Assembly: GCA_934754855.1 (NCBI GenBank)
Contig: CAKVJR010000097.1
Location: 1-6,382 of the forward strand
Length of the DNA: 6,382 nucleotides
Source of the DNA: an uncultured Candidatus Melainabacteria bacterium
GTDB lineage: Bacteria; Cyanobacteriota; Vampirovibrionia; Gastranaerophilales; Gastranaerophilaceae
Direction: 5' to 3'
Each line of letters starts with the position of its first letter. The first letter of the stretch is position 1. The position numbers and the translations under genes are program-made. The notes under the pieces were generated by a model. It worked only from the letters and a program-made list of their open reading frames with translations, ran no database searches and had not been told where the DNA came from. Positions 5,061-6,382 of the stretch are shown here, piece after piece.

Positions 5061-6266
5061 ATGAGTTTTGAGTTTAAAAATTTCGCCAAAAGGATAATTT
5101 TTGCTCTTTTTTTCTCGGCTATTGCCGTTTCACCTTGTTTTGCAATCGAAGAAATTGAAGATTCCGAAAAAAATTCGCTCGGCGAAATTAAACTCGAAGT
5201 TCCTGAAAAACACCCGTTTAAAGAACTTCTCTTTGAAAATCAGGACGAAACTCTTGCCCAAAAAATTCTTCAACCGAAATCTAAATATTGGAATTTGGTT
5301 GATGAGAGCGGGCATGAATTTGAAAGCGGACCTGTTAAGAATTTCAAAATCGGTGCTTATGTCAGAATGGACAACGAAATGTCCGTCAAAAACGGCGATT
5401 TTTCTGACCTTGTGAATTTTAACTCTGTCGAACTTACGACGGAAACATTGCTCCGTGACGACAAAACGAAATTGAACGTAAGTTATAATTTTGTCCGAAA
5501 TCTTGATTATGACAATCATTTTTTCCAAAAATTTTCCAACCTGTATGTTGACCACAATTTCACAAAAAATCAGGCGATAAGAGTCGGAAATGCCCGTGTT
5601 CCCGTTGGAATTGAGGGTGGTATGTCGTCTTCTAAAATTTTGCTTATCAAGCGTGGTCAAATGTATCGAAACTTCGCTGATGCACGTTCTTTCGGGGTCA
5701 GAAACATCGGAAAATATAAATATGCCGAATACGACATCGGTTGGTATGACAGCAGTCGTTTTATGAACAAAATGTTTCAGGGATCGGAATTTGCTGGCAA
5801 TGTTGCCGTAAAACCGCTTGCGAAATTTGACGGAAAATACGGCGATTTGAAATTAGGCACAAGTATTGATGTCGGAGATGCCCAACACGCTAATCATTAC
5901 TCGGTTTACACCGCTTATGCTCAATATAAAAAGGACAAATTCTATTGGAATTTTGAATATGCTCACGCTAACGGCTCGGGCGGAAAATATATTGACGATA
6001 CAGACGGTCAGGGCTTTTTCACAACTGTTGCATATAAAGTTACCCCCAAAATCGAACTTTTGGGCAGATATGATTATTATAAAGATTTCAGCAAGAGTAA
6101 TCCGTCACAGGAGTTTACGGCGGGCGTAAATTTTTATAACAACCCGCACTGTAAATTGGTGCTGAATTACGTTTATAAAATGGCGGAAAAATCTTCGTCA
6201 GATTCACATAAAATCTATATCGGAACGAGATTTAATACAAATTCACTCTTCGGCGACTTCGACTGA
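5061..6266 (+). CDS. Outer-membrane porin, phosphate-selective porin O/P-like
   Basis: Predicted outer-membrane beta-barrel channel of 401 residues, within the usual range for OprO/OprP-type porins. A Sec signal peptide covers residues 1-28 (KNFAKR, hydrophobic core, then SPCFA and IEE after the cut). Residues 29-90 are a charged, Glu/Lys-rich stretch before the barrel, with no recognisable SLH domain. From about 94 onward alternating aromatic/hydrophobic strands appear: FKIGAYVRMD (95-104), KLNVSYNFVRN (137-147), and the most porin-O/P-like block AIRVGNARVPVGIEGG (172-187), then RSFGVRNIGKYKYAEYDIGW (209-228). Later strands include WNFEYAHANG (296-305), IELLGRYDYY (331-340), KLVLNYVYKM (365-374) and the last, HKIYIGTRF (383-391), followed by a ten-residue tail ending FGDFD. 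Start: first Met, with GGTGAG about six bases upstream and its own promoter. It is transcribed away from the YtxH operon. Family assignment is good; substrate selectivity is unknown. Confidence 0.82.
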   Translation: MSFEFKNFAKRIIFALFFSAIAVSPCFAIEEIEDSEKNSLGEIKLEVPEKHPFKELLFENQDETLAQKILQPKSKYWNLVDESGHEFESGPVKNFKIGAYVRMDNEMSVKNGDFSDLVNFNSVELTTETLLRDDKTKLNVSYNFVRNLDYDNHFFQKFSNLYVDHNFTKNQAIRVGNARVPVGIEGGMSSSKILLIKRGQMYRNFADARSFGVRNIGKYKYAEYDIGWYDSSRFMNKMFQGSEFAGNVAVKPLAKFDGKYGDLKLGTSIDVGDAQHANHYSVYTAYAQYKKDKFYWNFEYAHANGSGGKYIDDTDGQGFFTTVAYKVTPKIELLGRYDYYKDFSKSNPSQEFTAGVNFYNNPHCKLVLNYVYKMAEKSSSDSHKIYIGTRFNTNSLFGDFD

Positions 6267-6292
6267 TTTTATGCTTAAAGTTTTTCATTCAC

Positions 6293-6362
6293 TGTCATTG
6301 CGAGAAACGAGCGAGCAGAGTGCGAGGGCTTGGCGATGAAAAGACAGAGTCTTTGACATCGA
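6293..6362 (+). repeat. Putative dispersed palindromic repeat (TGTCATTGCGAG type)
   Basis: This non-coding tail after the porin gene is more G+C-rich than its surroundings and full of dyads. TCATTGC (6295-6301) can pair with GCGATGA (6333-6339), with one wobble. Inside it, CGAGC (6308-6312) can pair with GCTTG (6328-6332), also with one wobble. As an alternative, CGATG (6334-6338) pairs with CATCG (6357-6361) around AAAGAC-AGA-GTCTTT (6340-6354). The opening TGTCATTGCGAG is a motif I know from dispersed intergenic palindromes in several bacterial genomes. Only one copy is in the window, so repetition cannot be confirmed. No U-run follows the hairpins, so it is not a canonical terminator. The remaining bases 6267-6292 and 6363-6382 show nothing I can name. 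Confidence 0.45.
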
Positions 6363-6382
6363 CAACCCGCAGACACGTTTAA

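Noticed and set aside
5130..5660. Open frame of 176 codons antisense to the porin gene
   Set aside because: The plus-strand frame has a signal peptide, strand pattern, promoter and ribosome binding site, whereas the antisense frame has no recognisable domain and reads as an accidental frame opposite a real gene.
1..6382. CRISPR arrays, tRNA or rRNA genes, insertion sequences, phage genes or defence systems
   Set aside because: I saw no regularly spaced direct repeats, cloverleaf sequences, transposase or integrase motifs, or known defence domains; codon use looks even across the genes.

Overview
The window reads as chromosome from a low-G+C, diderm (outer-membrane) bacterium. The best guess is a non-photosynthetic cyanobacterial relative (Melainabacteria/Vampirovibrionia, for example Gastranaerophilales). 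Three things point that way: an outer-membrane porin of the phosphate-selective O/P type with a Sec signal peptide; a SpoIID-domain enzyme in an organism that does not look like a spore former; and a MurJ whose second conserved block reads GGVGGPFHSA, as I remember it from cyanobacterial MurJ/MviN, instead of the usual Asn-Leu-Leu-Arg-Arg block. The placement is inference and a homology search could overturn it.

Layout. Bases 1-4937 carry one co-directional minus-strand gene run, read from right to left: YtxH-like protein (4937-4632), DUF948/YtxG-like protein (4619-4263), second YtxH-like protein (4243-3983), a 100-base gap holding a structured RNA leader (3965-3885), a secreted SpoIID-domain protein (3882-2224), the lipid II flippase MurJ (2252-675), the tRNA t6A-synthesis enzyme TsaC (697-110), and the start of a membrane-anchored protein that leaves the window at base 1. 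The last four genes overlap or nearly touch (29-base overlap, 23-base overlap, 2-base gap), so they are almost certainly one translationally coupled unit. The first three are also tightly packed (12- and 19-base gaps).

Between 4938 and 5060 is a compact divergent control region. A minus-strand promoter (TTGATA-18-TATGAT) drives the YtxH/DUF948 genes and a plus-strand promoter (ATGACA-17-TATAAT) drives the porin. Their -35 boxes are only one base apart, so the two promoters probably cannot be occupied together. The porin gene fills 5061-6266 on the plus strand. The last ~115 bases hold no gene; they contain a dyad-rich sequence that looks like a dispersed palindromic repeat beginning with TGTCATTGCGAG.

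How it fits together. Most genes concern the cell envelope: lipid II export (MurJ), glycan-strand cleavage (SpoIID domain), small membrane-anchored helical proteins (YtxH, DUF948) and an outer-membrane channel. TsaC is a translation housekeeping gene riding at the 3' end. I did not find a clearly new multi-gene system. The two most unusual signals are non-coding: the nested stem-loop that buries the ribosome binding site of the SpoIID gene, and the abutting divergent promoters.
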